64,000 bases of DNA from positions 38,086,186 through 38,150,185 of the forward strand of contig OX381709.1 of the NCBI GenBank assembly GCA_947462335.1. The letters are read 5' to 3'. The position numbers and the translations under genes are program-made. A model generated the notes under the pieces. That model made no database searches, was not told the origin of the DNA, and saw only the letters and a program-made list of their open reading frames with translations. This DNA comes from Harmothoe impar (lineage: Eukaryota; Annelida; Polychaeta; Phyllodocida; Polynoidae). Below, in pieces: positions 33,033 through 44,447 of the stretch. Numbering within the stretch: position 1 is the first letter of the stretch; each line of letters opens with the position of its first letter.

Positions 33033-33720
33033 CGCGACTATCCCTGTCCTAAGTGTTTTAGGTTCACTGGAGCGGTGCTTTGCCACAGATAAACATAAAG
33101 GACCCATCAGTGGAGCTATAAATCTGTTAAAAGATCAATCTGTAGAACCGTGTCTTTGTTAAAAGGTACTGCACCGAGTAGCTTTCAACAGGGTGGTTAT
33201 TACCAAGTCCCATCAGGAGGAGCACGTGCAGTTAGAATGGATGATAGTCAGGGGCGTCTGTGTCCCCACCCGACTAAAGGTCTAAGGTATTGCCTCAGAG
33301 GAAATGAGCAGGGTTGTAGCTCATGTCTAGGGAAAAGGTCCTTGAATTGTAAAAGTGTATCTATGAGATCTTCATGGCCACTCGAAATTCACGACAGGCT
33401 CGATTAACGTTTAGGATTATGGGTGCTATCTCATCCATTTGATTATGTTGGGCAATGGTATACTGATTGTAACCAGCTGGTAGCAGCCGTTTCACAGCGC
33501 AGCCTGCAGCAGTGTATGGAGCTTTACCAGTCTTACTACTTACATAAATTAGATAATTATTACCAAATATTTCATGTTGTTACACTTTAAACCTAGTTTT
33601 AACAAATTTACTATGTTATTTGAGCATAGGTCTATCCTGCCAGCTTGATATTATTCTAATCTAACGGTCAGGCAACCCAGGATGTCTCATCTTCTTTGGC
33701 CATTAGAATATGTTAACTCC
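33033..33720. other. No recognised gene
   Basis: An 85-codon plus frame (33150-33407) contains several Cys in its second half but matches nothing I recognise. Confidence 0.4.
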
Positions 33721-33870
33721 TCCTGAAATAATCAATTAATATATTAGATCTACCCTCTCCAAAATCTCTCTCCTAAAATAATCAATTAATATAGAAGAAC
33801 TACCCTCTCTAAAATCTCTCTCCTGAAATAATCAATCAATATATAAGAACTAATCTCTCTATGGAAGATC
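33721..33870 (+). repeat. 50-bp tandem repeat, three units
   Basis: TCCTGAAATAATCAATTAAT starts at 33721, and its variants at 33771 and 33821 give an exact 50-bp period. The last unit is the most diverged. Confidence 0.9.
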
Positions 33871-34013
33871 ATTGGGGAACATGGTTGATCAGCATAGGCT
33901 TTATTCACTATGTAGTGTTAGCTTTAGATTATAAGCTACCATTATTGCTAATGGTTATAAATATATTCGTATCGACAAACCAAATGCCATCCGCATAGTA
34001 TGTTGCTTGTGGG

Positions 34014-34616
34014 TTAAGGTCAAATCCCACAACGCGAAAAATGGGCCAGAAAGTGTTGATTATTGACATAAAAACAAGGGGCAACTGTTGCCAATATTGT
34101 AAATCGCAACACTTGTCCCCCGATTTTAGGCCTCTCCAAATCCCACTGTACCCGATTTGGACAGAGAGAGTGTTGCGATTTGGGCCATGTTGGACATGGT
34201 ATAGGGTTTGAATTCGCAACAGAAGGGGCTTTAATATTCAAATCTTAAGGAAAATTGATGCAATTACAATATCTGCAACTACATTCACCAATATATCCAT
34301 AGCTAGACATTATAAATCATAGAGCAAAATCTCTCATACATGGATCAGGTGGGATTTGGATAATGATTAATCAGTGACACAACCATTACAATATAGCAAG
34401 AAAGCTTGACATGTTCCAATAAGCAACATTTTCTAGGCCTTCTGGGGGAAAATATCAAACTCTTTTGATCCTTGCAATAGCCCAAATCACAAGACATAGG
34501 CAACCCTTTCTTGCCGAGTTGGGCCTGTCTTGGCCAATGTAGGCCCCAAAATCGGTGACATTACCAATTTGCAACATTTTCTGGCCCTCTCTCGCGTTGT
34601 GGGATTTGACCTTTAA
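34014..34616. mobile_element. AAGGTCAAATCCCAC foldback, complete copy with TTAA borders
   Basis: The left end is TTAAGGTCAAATCCCACAAC followed by GCGA. The right end is its inverse (TCGCGTTGTGGGATTTGACC, then TTTAA). Both borders are TTAA, a plausible target duplication. GCAACACTTTC and GGCCAGAAARTGTTG words are mirrored inside. Related copies lie at 22645-23124 and 23456-23640. A Kolobok- or piggyBac-like origin is possible but unproven. Confidence 0.75.
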
Positions 34617-34810
34617 GGCCAGAAGAGGGATTCCAGGCATGGGCTAGGGATGGGATACTCGGAAGCAGTGGAACCTGGGATCATGTGGAAGACTGGCCCC
34701 TAGCCAAGCCCCCTTGTCTTAGTCTAGCTTCACCTGACAATCATTCGTCCATGCACCTACCATCCTGATATACCTGATATGATGGCAAAGATGAACCTGA
34801 TGGCAGCAGG

Positions 34811-34866
<56 letters not shown>
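34811..34866. repeat. (TA)n microsatellite
   Basis: About 28 uninterrupted TA units, followed by a short TA tract and (GA)n runs up to about 34935. Confidence 0.95.
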
Positions 34867-34869
<3 letters not shown>

Positions 34870-34871
34870 GG

Positions 34872-34913
<42 letters not shown>

Positions 34914-34984
34914 AGAGAGAGAGAGAGATAGAGATATAGAGATATAGATGTATATAGTCTGCTCCCATCAGGCATATATATAGA

Positions 34985-35270
<286 letters not shown>

Positions 35271-35274
35271 ACAT

Positions 35275-36045
35275 GCTATGAAACATAATTCTATTATCTC
35301 CGTGTTTTGAATTAGGAGAGCTAATCAAGATAATTATAAGTAGTCCTGCCATATACACAGAGTTGTTCACGCGTTTGTTCATACTATTTTTAGGCTTTGT
35401 ACTCACCCCCATCCCGAAGGCGGTATACCAATTATTTAGATCTAATCGTGGTGGTTATCTACACTTTTCCACCATGCCTTTACAACTGTACAACTGTGAA
35501 CAACTCTGTGGGCTCCGTGTTCTTATAGATTGACATATTGATAAAAGAAGGGGGAAAACGCCTTCGGTAATCACTCAAATATATCATTTTCAAGTGATCA
35601 GAGGTGGGCTTTGTGTTCAAAGTTCATTCCATAATCCTTTAATGGTGAAGAACCTAGAAATAAATGATTTTTTTGTTCCATTTACATTCCACAGCTAGTA
35701 AAGTACAAATACAATGGAGGAGGCAATACATATGATATATGGATGTTGAACATATTTCTACTAAATCAAATATGCCATGAGTTCTTTTTGTAGACCCTGC
35801 CTTAAAACTATTCACCATAGAATCTACAGAGTATTTAGGCAAAGTGTTAACAGTGTAGATCGAAAGGCTAGCCATGCAGAAGACATGGTCTGATGAAGTA
35901 TTGTGGCTGCTGACATAGGACTATATATCACTCAGGATTGGGGTCAGCTGATGGACAGGGCACACACTGATATCCTTTGGCTCCCTATACAACCAATCTC
36001 TCAGTCACTAGTCAATTTTGGCACCATATGCGACCAACCTAGGTT
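35275..36045. other. No recognised feature
   Basis: AT-rich sequence with no clear repeat structure or gene. Confidence 0.45.
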
Positions 36046-36049
36046 ATAG

Positions 36050-36856
36050 TTAAAGGTACTTAACACAGTCTAACTGATTGTTGATCGACCAACACTTTTT
36101 CGTAATGACTCTTAGGGACATTAGTTTGATGCTTGTGGAACACAAACAAAAGAAATAATGCTATGTCACAGGATTTATTTGCCTTTTGGAGGGTATTCTC
36201 ATTTGGGTGCATTTCATATATAGCCCTCATAAGAAAACTTTTCTATATTTTTCCACATTGAAAAAAATCCCCCAACAGTATGTCAATGAAAATGCAGGCA
36301 TGCATTTCTATGATCATTAGAAACAAGTTGAAAACAAGAAAATAGGGGGTCACGGGAAAGATGAAATTAAAAAAGAAATTTCTAATATACTCACTGTATA
36401 AGGCTATGGGCATAGAAAATAGGAAATGAAGGGTTTGGATGCAAAACGACATATCTCCATCACAGAATTGAAGCATTATAGTCCTTTTTGCAAAGATACC
36501 CTAGAGTCAATTATTATTCTTTGTTAACAGAGTGTATACTGATTAAGTCCTAATGATATGAAAAACAGTAAATCCTGGAAAATTTGTTTGAGGATTATAT
36601 TTCTCTTTCCCTAATATTTGTTTTTGTCAGATTTTTGTCCCTATTTTTAGAATGGCGCTTATGTCGTTTTGCATCCAAACTCTTCAAATATAGTGATCAG
36701 GATGCGTAGAGTGTCAACATGTGGCACTTGAATGGCAGATGAAGGAAGATCATGACATATAAGTGGGGGAGAAAATGCAAATATCATGGTTTTAAGAAGT
36801 TCCGGTTTGTTTTGCCACCAGGTGCCGTATGCAAAGATTGTGTTAAGTACCTTTAA
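36050..36856. mobile_element. 807-bp TTAA-bordered element with nested inverted repeat
   Basis: The ends TTAAAGGTACTTAACACA and TGTGTTAAGTACCTTTAA are inverse and bordered by TTAA. Inside, GTTTGGATGCAAAACGACAT at 36433 is inverted at 36662-36680, making a second inner palindrome of about 255 bp. No transposase frame is seen. Confidence 0.7.
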
Positions 36857-36889
36857 TATTGTCAGGTTGGTCAGCACTGACTGACTAAC

Positions 36890-37200
36890 CCTAGTCGTTC
36901 TATCCTAAGTCCTTTTGAGTAAGGCATTAGTCATATTTTGTTTTGCCTCACTCATTCTTGAATGGCACTTGATCATGCCTGACTAATGTCCCTATGACCA
37001 ACCTGGGATTGCAACTACAGATTTAGGGCCGGGGCTTTTAGATTATCTGTGCAGTGCTGATGGTATGCGGCAGAGCAACAGGGGCCGCTGGGAAATAAGC
37101 CCTGAACATTACGGTGTGGTACATAGGATACAATTGATCCACCAGAAGTGGTAAAGCTAGTGCCACTCCCGCTGCTACTTGTTTGGTCATATTTGGCACC
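36890..37200 (+). repeat. Dispersed repeat C, full-length copy
   Basis: The first half matches 15775-15945 and the second half 24215-24365, so this copy shows that the two belong to one family. Class unknown. Confidence 0.6.
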
Positions 37201-37446
37201 CCTGGATGGGTAGATATCTTATAATATTGACCTCTTATCTCCTCTCCTCAACTCCTCATCGAACCAGTGAGGATTGTCCTGAGAATTGTATCATCGATCC
37301 CTTAAATTTCTTCTCCTCATTGCTAAATTGGCTCAGTGTAATCCCGTTCGGTTAATGGGATTTTGGATGCTATTGTGCACAGTCAATTAATCCACTTCAT
37401 TGTATCATTAGTAACAGCTGAGTACCAGTATCTACACCACCCCATA

Positions 37447-38437
37447 GGGTAGATTCACCACTTTCGGACGCTCGTTCGCAGTACAAACGTGACCCCTTTT
37501 CTATGAGCTACAGCTATGTTAATATGTTACATACAATTAATTCCAGGATACATATGGAAAGAAGAGTGTTGAAACATTATAGCCATGCAATAATATACCC
37601 ACTTTCTCAGGATTTTAGATGAAAAATTCCTCATCAAAGTTAGTAAATTAATTGTTTCAATTTCACCTGATGTCGGACACTTTGAGTTTCTTCATCTTTT
37701 TACTACTGGTTACTAACTGATCTGTTTAATAGTACAGCAGGCATGACATTATTCATCCAGGGTGTCAATATTACTAAAGGTATTAAGCAAATTTACATTT
37801 GAAATATAGTTTTAACCACATTGAATCTGCCCCATACAGAAAAACTGTATATTCTTCATTTGTATTAACATAAATTCATATATTCTGGTCAATGGAATTT
37901 GACAACGTATTTTGAGTTTTATAGATTTAATCACATTTACTGGAACAGTTATAGCATTATTTTCTCTGTGTTTGTAGCAATGCGAAATAGCAAGTGCACA
38001 GTGCTGTCCGGCTCATAGTGAATTTATGTCGTATGTTTAGAAGGTCTTAGAAAAAACTTTCAATAAATTATTTGTACATTTTCCGATATCATAAATTTTA
38101 GAATACATATACATTATCATCTAAATCCAAATACATTGCTTAATTATAGATATAATAGCAAAATTTACCACATAACAGTACCCTGTCCGACATAAGGTAC
38201 ATGCAAATGATAAACACTCTGCAACAGCTCCTCACCACAAAACAGGTCAACTTCAGGGCCTAACCAGACACAGATAACATGTGTTTGCATGTAGGAATTT
38301 TCATTGGTTGGTAAGGAGAACACTTTAATTTTGTTGTGGTACTCACACATAGGGCATAGCATCTACGATATATTACGTTTTTTAAAGCTAAAAGTGTCCG
38401 ACTTAAGGTGTGTGTCAGTCTTTAGGTGAATCTACCC
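37447..38437. mobile_element. GGGTAGATTCACC TIR element, complete copy
   Basis: The termini GGGTAGATTCACC and GGTGAATCTACCC are exact inverses with TA on both sides (37445-37446 and 38438-38439). It is 991 bp long. Subterminal CGGACGCTCG and AGTGTCCGAC are shared with the copies at 890-1623 and 27141-27926. No transposase is seen, so it is a non-autonomous TA-targeting element. Confidence 0.85.
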
Positions 38438-38444
38438 TATGTTC

Positions 38445-39025
38445 CCAGATTGTCTAAGATTTGATGGGAATTCTTTTGCCAATTTTTAGTTGCTATGGCA
38501 GCCGTTTTCCTTGAAAACACTGTCAAAAGGGAGAAAAGACTAAAAACAAGCTCATATATTTGTCAATAATTATACCTGACCACTCATACCCCCCAATATC
38601 ATGCTTTAGCATTCTATTTTGCCAATAACCTTGTTCTCAGGGCCTAGTAACAGCCTGTTTTGATCAAATTATCTTACAAACACTCCTTGTTTTACTCTCC
38701 AGATAAGCAGAATTCTATAAAGCAATGGCATGTAGAAAATAAGTTGATATCTTAGAGCAAGCATTGCAAGAAATTCCTTTGATAACCAGAAAATTACCAT
38801 GTTTCTATTCACACAGTGTAATTATCATAAATAGACCTACAGCCATGGGGATTAACCTTGCCCTAGAGTAGACATATGACTTTAAAGCAGGGTTTTATCT
38901 ATTGATTGTTCCAAAAACAATGGTGGCAGTTAGAATGATGTACACCTTGGGGGTGAAATGTCACCCATGTTTGAAAATATAAAGTATGAAATGATTAATT
39001 TATTCAAAATAAATAGGGGGAAAAT
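38445..39025. other. No recognised feature
   Basis: AT-rich sequence with no repeat or gene noticed. Confidence 0.45.
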
Positions 39026-39028
39026 TGT

Positions 39029-39258
39029 TTAACCCTTTGAGGACTGCATCATGCCTTAATGCATCATGCCCTTGGTCGTCATGATGCATAAACGCAGCAC
39101 TGGTGAGTAACTCGACAGAGCTGCATTCAAGCATCATGCCAACCCTACGAGGTTGGCATGATGCACCAGTGTAGCACCGGCGAGTTACGCCGGGGCTGCA
39201 TTGGTGCATCATGGTGACATATGTCTTCTTTCAGCGACATCCGTCCTTAAAGGGTTAA
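39029..39258. mobile_element. 230-bp TTAA-flanked MITE with GCATCATG repeats
   Basis: It begins TTAACCCTTTGAGGAC and ends GTCCTTAAAGGGTTAA, with TTAA on both borders. The interior is a palindromic array of TGCATCATGCC and GGCATGATGCA words. The ends match the piggyBac-like TTAA-CCYT pattern. Confidence 0.75.
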
Positions 39259-39393
39259 GGCACAAAAATAAATCGGATTTCTGCTTCCTTCACCATACAT
39301 ATTGCACTTAGGAGGATTACAACCTCCCCTATCCCCCCTATATATGAAGTGCAAGGAATCTTTTGGTCTCATAATTTGTTTGCTGTGACAACT

Positions 39394-39690
39394 GGTTGCT
39401 TAGCAATGGTTATTCTAATTGTTTATTTGCCTAGCAACACATGTTTTCCTCATTCCTAGCTTTATTCTAATCATATCTTCCCCCACTAAAATAGATGCAG
39501 GGATTTCAATGGCATTAGCCAAAAGTTTCTATGGTAACGGGTTGCTTAGCAACGGCCATTGTAATTGTTTATTTGCCTAGCAACACATGTTTACCTGCTT
39601 CCTAGCTCAATTCTAACCATACCTACCCCCACTAAAATGAACCGAGGGATTTTAATTGGGTCAGCCACATATTGCTATGACAATTCATCT
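39394..39690 (+). repeat. 146-bp tandem duplication with X-box-like palindromes
   Basis: GGTTGCTTAGCAA starts at 39394 and 39540. TTTATTTGCCTAGCAACACA and CCCCCACTAAAAT follow in both copies. The second copy contains the perfect palindrome GTTGCTTAGCAAC, which fits the RFX X-box consensus. Whether a factor binds it is unknown. Confidence 0.8.
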
Positions 39691-39694
39691 ACCC

Positions 39695-39955
39695 CTCCTG
39701 TCAGAGCTTCCAATCCTCCTGCCAGGGTCCCCACCCCTCCTGCCAGGGCTTCCATCACTCCTGCCAGGGTCCCCACCACTCCTGCAAGGGCTTCCAACTC
39801 TCCTCCTACCAGTACCAGGGCTTCCACTGCTCCCGCAAGAGCTTTCACCCCTTCTCCTAGGATCTCCTTCTGAAAGGGCTTCCACTCCTCCTGCCAGTGC
39901 TTCAACCACTCCTGCCAAGGTCCCCACTACTCATGCCAGGGCTACCACAGAATGA
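39695..39955 (+). repeat. 21-bp minisatellite (CCTGCCAGGGYYYCCAYYMCT)
   Basis: About twelve 21-bp units, alternating CCAGGGTCCCCAC and CCAGGGCTTCCA types. The period is a multiple of three and stop codons are absent, so long Pro/Ala-rich frames appear on both strands. I read these as repeat artefacts. Confidence 0.85.
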
Positions 39956-39959
39956 AAGC

Positions 39960-41675
39960 CAATAATGGATGGGAGCCCCTAGAGGAAGGGTAGGAACCTG
40001 GACGAATAAATTGGGGAATCTCTCTATGACCCGTCGTATTTGATATCCCTCTCTTTATGTTGCAATCTCGCTACTGTACCATATCCTTACACGTGTCTAT
40101 CATATCCCATTCTTCTCCCATCAGTGTTACATCACAACAATTACTGAGAAAGCAATAGTGTTCAGCATTTTCTCAGTGTTGACGGCTTTACGTTTGTTTT
40201 GCCAACCTCCACTCACCCCAGTACTAACAACACTTTCCCCCGTTTGTGCTATGTTGCTGATCATGTGAGGGCAATAACGCACGTTGCATATGATTATTTC
40301 TCCCATTATAGGATTTGCTAATGTGATAGTTCAATTTTTAATCAGAATTATATTGTCTCATGCAGAAGTGATGCTTGATCCTGAAAAGGTTCGGCTACAT
40401 GATCTCTGCTGCTCCCTTTTTTCACTGTTTGTATCAGGATTACCCTTGATCCCTGGTAATTCCATCAGAGGATGAGAAGAAGTTTTTTTATTGATGTACC
40501 TATGAGAGGAACATCTAAGGTTCTAGAGCAGAATACTTTATCGGAGGAACTTTTATCGCTAAAATCTCTTCGTAATTCCTATCTGAAGAGCGGATGGAAA
40601 AGAACATTCTTCTTAGAAACGAAAGAGCCCACCTGAAAAAGCTTTGATAGATAGATTACATCTTCTTTCAAAAGCAGCACATCACCTTTGCCGGAGCCCT
40701 ATAGATTAGATTACATACGGAAACAAAACTAAATGCAAAATGGGTATTACAGGGATGTTCTATAGAAAACGAATTATAGTTCTCACATTCATTAACACAA
40801 AGATGTGTCTCGGTAAAGTACAGTACTGTCTTTATACAACTGAAATCAGTGTGTAATTCATGTGTGCCATACATATCATCAGAGCGTTTATCACTTTTCC
40901 GTTTTTTATAGATTCAGTAGGGCTACATTGCTCTTCTTGGAAAGTAGATGATCAGAGACACCACTATCTTGTTTCTTTTGTATGTACCTACTTCTGACCT
41001 AAAGCCAGAACTTTACTGGTGCCAATAAACATAAGTTCCGATTAGTGATTTCCAAACCTTGCCCACGCATGTCATTTATAGCAGTTGGTCAATGAATGTG
41101 AGCTCCTCTCAATATGGCTAGAGCAGGTCTACCTGTTACCCGCTTACAGCTGCTCCTATACCCTATTGTTGGCAAATAGGGTCACCTCCTTCTATAATAA
41201 AGGAGTGGGTCCAGGCGTGGGCAGAGATAAGATCGCTACCCTAGCTCGTGTTGGGTGGCTCATGCACAGTGAGCTGAGACTTGACTATAAGTAGCATGTT
41301 ATAGATGTCATAGGGACCCGGTTAGCTGCATGGTCCATTGTTTGGTTCTTACACAGCAAAAAGTGAATTGAATACGTTATTTCTTTACATTGTTATTACG
41401 TCTAAATACAGGTCTCATCGTTTACACGGATGAATCCGATTGGAACGAGTCAGGACCTAGTTTAATTAAACCAGTAATCCTTACCATAGTGTAATGAAAA
41501 CATTATGATAGGTGCGTGGGTACGGAAGCCGACGAGGGCCATACAGACTTGCACAATGTCCCATTGAGCGTTTGTACATATGCCCCAAGAAAGTAGTTCA
41601 CAGCCTATCTATATATAATTGCTGTCAATAGAGAAAGATGTGCTGTCAGTCTGTCAATTTTGTATCTAAGCTTGC
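39960..41675. other. No recognised gene
   Basis: Several 60-70-codon frames, none recognisable. No tandem or inverted structure was noticed. Confidence 0.45.
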
Positions 41676-41679
41676 TGTC

Positions 41680-41990
41680 GAGGGAGGGAGGGAGGGAGGG
41701 AGGGAGGGAGGGAGGAGAGCAAGGGAGTGAGGGAGGGAGGGAGGGAGGGAGGGAGGGAGGAAGGGGGGAGCGAGTGAGTAAGTGTGTGAGTGAGTGAGTG
41801 AGTGAGTGAGTGAGTGAGTGAGTGAGTGAGTGAGTGAGTGAGTGAGTGAGTGAGGGAGGGAGGAAGGGAGGGAGGGAGGGAGGGAGGGAGGGAGGGAGGG
41901 AGGGAGGGAGGGAGGGAGGGAGGGAGGGAGGGAGGGAGGGAGGGAGGGAGGGAGGGAGGGAGGGAGGGAGGAAGGAAGGGAGGGAGGAAA
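41680..41990. repeat. (GGGA)n / (GTGA)n microsatellite
   Basis: GGGA runs at 41682-41760 and 41850-41990 enclose a GTGA run at about 41770-41850. Two long minus frames across it read only PSLP and THSL repeats. The purine strand could form G-quadruplex or triplex structures. Confidence 0.95.
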
Positions 41991-41994
41991 ATAT

Positions 41995-42390
41995 ATGATA
42001 ATTGTTGTGCAAAGGACCTCTGAGACACTGCCACATATCTAGGTTAATAAGTAGGGTATTCAATTCCTTACCTCCTTTCTAAAATCACTAGGGTATACTG
42101 TTAAGAACTGAATGCCACCTGGGAACGTCTGTATGTAAGTAAATCATGGCCCCATAAAAGTCACCCAGTACAGCAGAGACTCCATGTGCTGTGCTACAGG
42201 GGGAATCTCCTGACGTGTTGACACCCTGTACCTGCAGCAGACACTAACTGATTAATGCCCCTCTATCCCCACCTATTCATGAGAGACTATTCTGGTCAAC
42301 TGGTTGTGGCATTATTTCAGGTCATTGACCTGATCACAGGTTTAGATTGAAATGTTCTCTTTCAAATGGTACCATGCATGAAATATACTA
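41995..42390. other. No recognised feature
   Basis: Nothing recognised. Confidence 0.45.
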
Positions 42391-42392
42391 CA

Positions 42393-42502
42393 TCCCAGTG
42401 GGCACAGAATTTAGTTCAATGTTGAATCAACATTAAATCAACATTGAATCAACATTATCAGCCAGTTTTCAATGTTGATTCAATGTTTTGTGCCCACTGG
42501 GA
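42393..42502. mobile_element. 110-bp MITE with TCCCAGTGGGCACA ends
   Basis: TCCCAGTGGGCACA and TGTGCCCACTGGGA are exact inverses. The inside repeats AATGTTGAATCAACATT. A diverged relative of the end lies at 54959. I recall CCCAGTGGGCACA-type ends from repeats of several animals, but no target duplication can be fixed here. Confidence 0.8.
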
Positions 42503-42504
42503 TT

Positions 42505-43490
42505 AGGGCTATTAGAGAAATATCATGTGATTTCTTATATACACTTATATCCACTGATGCTAGTGGGCAGGCAATTATAATATATACGAGACTTTGCTAA
42601 ACATGATTAAATCTCCAGTTTAATGTACAATTGCGAGTTCTGGATTCCATCTATATTATTTATTATGCATGATTATGAGATTGTGGCCTTTTAAAGCAAC
42701 TAAATGCATGCATTTTCACCAGAATATGATGCTCAAAGGAGAGTGGGTACTTTGAGTTGACTACCCTGTTTCTGTAAGCAGAAACACCGGATGTCTGATG
42801 TTTAGCTAAGTAGATGCTTGTGGTCGGAGCGGGTTCAGGATAGGTAGTCAGCCCTAAAAGTATAGGGGCGGTGGGCGTTTAAGTATAGCCATTATAGCTA
42901 GCACGCGTCATCTTTTCAACCCAATCAATGATATATCACAGGATGACCGACCATCACTGCAATTAGATTTAATTGGATGCTAGTAGATGATAAATGATGA
43001 CCATGGGGGACATGAATGCACTCTAGTAGTAGAGCTGCTCTAGGGCGTAGCACCCCATCCAACACATTTCCCGAAATGGCTCTCCATACGGCTCCCACCT
43101 TCCAGCGCTGTTGCTGGTGCCCTTTTAGTGAGCAGCTTCCACCAGCTCTGATCAGCTTGGGGTTGTGGTTGGTAGCAGCTCGGGACGCCTGATGAGCTGT
43201 TGACAGAGATGTAGGGATGGGATCTCATCAGGCCGCCTAGGGTTAGCGATGAGTGCACCAAGCCATACCACTAAGGGCCAGGTAAATCACTACACCGCAG
43301 GAGGCGTAATGGTGGCAATGGGAGAGAGGGTGTCAATGGTGACTGTGGTGTAGGGGCATTTAACTGTAGAGAATGGGGGCTGAGAAATATACGGCTCTAC
43401 ACTATGTTGTCTGTAGTCCAAGACAGTTGTGCATGTGAGGCAGAATGGGGGTATGGTGATGCATATTGCTACATGTATGCGTCATGTAGA
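42505..43490. other. No recognised gene
   Basis: The minus frame 43040-43261 (73 codons, GC-richer than its surroundings) has a mixed composition but no recognised domain. Nothing else was seen. Confidence 0.35.
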
Positions 43491-43501
43491 AGACGCTAGC
43501 T

Positions 43502-43908
43502 CCCGGGGGGGCCACTCCCTCAGATTTGAATACCATGTGTGAACACGATTCCAAGGGAAAGGGTCCGTTTTTGGATCCTAGGCACGGGCCCGCGAGGGCC
43601 CTTGATAAGGGGTACTTTTTAGGCAAATTTTGGGAGAAAGGGGTACATTTTCAGAGCTTTAAAGGGTAATTTTTACTTTTTTCCCCTATAAAATTTCTTG
43701 GTCACCCTTGAGAAGGTTTTTTTTTCAGGGTCACCCGTAATTAGGGTATATTTTTCAGGGTCATCTCTGATTTAGGTCTGTTTTCTTGCTAATTTCCCCT
43801 TGAAAAGGGTATGATTTTTGAAAATTTTCCCCCTTGATAAGGGTACCAGATTTGAGGTGATGTTCACACATAGTGACTATAGAAAAGATAGGAAGTGGCC
43901 CCCCCGGG
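43502..43908. mobile_element. 407-bp element with 8-bp target duplication
   Basis: The ends CCCGGGGGGGCCACT and AGTGGCCCCCCCGGG are exact inverses. CGCTAGCT is present immediately outside both (43494-43501 and 43909-43916), an exact 8-bp target-site duplication. The interior has degenerate AAGGGTAYATTTTT and CAGGGTCAYC repeats and no coding frame. An 8-bp duplication fits hAT or Merlin among known superfamilies, but the ends are not enough to choose. Confidence 0.85.
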
Positions 43909-43917
43909 CGCTAGCTA

Positions 43918-44445
43918 CAGTAGATGTTTATGGTAGCATTTCATCAATATAGGAAAGTCATGTTGGTTTCAACGATGAATGCCGGAAGTAAGTAATGATG
44001 CAACAGATATTTCTATGGACCTTAAATTGGAAAGACAATTTGTACAAAATGGCAGGGGCTAGGTTTACATTGAAGATTCAAGCATGATTCGGTGTTAAAA
44101 ATTAGGTAATTTATATTGGGCAGTTTATTACTATTTACAGCATGAACACATCAGAGTTCATATCTGATGATATCAATATCAACATTAAAAGCAGAATTAA
44201 AATATCAATGTTTGATACACGGAAACCGATTCACAAGGAGTGTCCATGCTATAAAATGAGAGTAGAAACGGAGTCATTAGAGGTTCCCCTCTGACGCACT
44301 TTGTCCTGTAGGAAAACATTTCCTTAATCATTGCCTGCTTAGGGGACTACAATGTAGCTCCTCATCCAGTTTAGTCCCCGATGAAGCTATCTTAGTAGGC
44401 TAATGAGAGTATGTGTTGTCCTATTAGCAGCACTAGTACACCCTC
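43918..44445. other. No recognised feature
   Basis: AT-rich sequence without recognised repeats or genes. Confidence 0.45.
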
Positions 44446-44447
44446 AG

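Noticed and set aside
39565..39955. Pro/Ala-rich frames of 76-102 codons on both strands
   Set aside because: A 21-bp minisatellite keeps all frames open in parallel on both strands; no start context or flanking exon supports a gene.
41605..42063. 152- and 122-codon minus frames rich in Pro, Ser, Leu, Thr, His
   Set aside because: They translate (GGGA)n and (GTGA)n, whose 4-bp period simply lacks stop codons in these frames.
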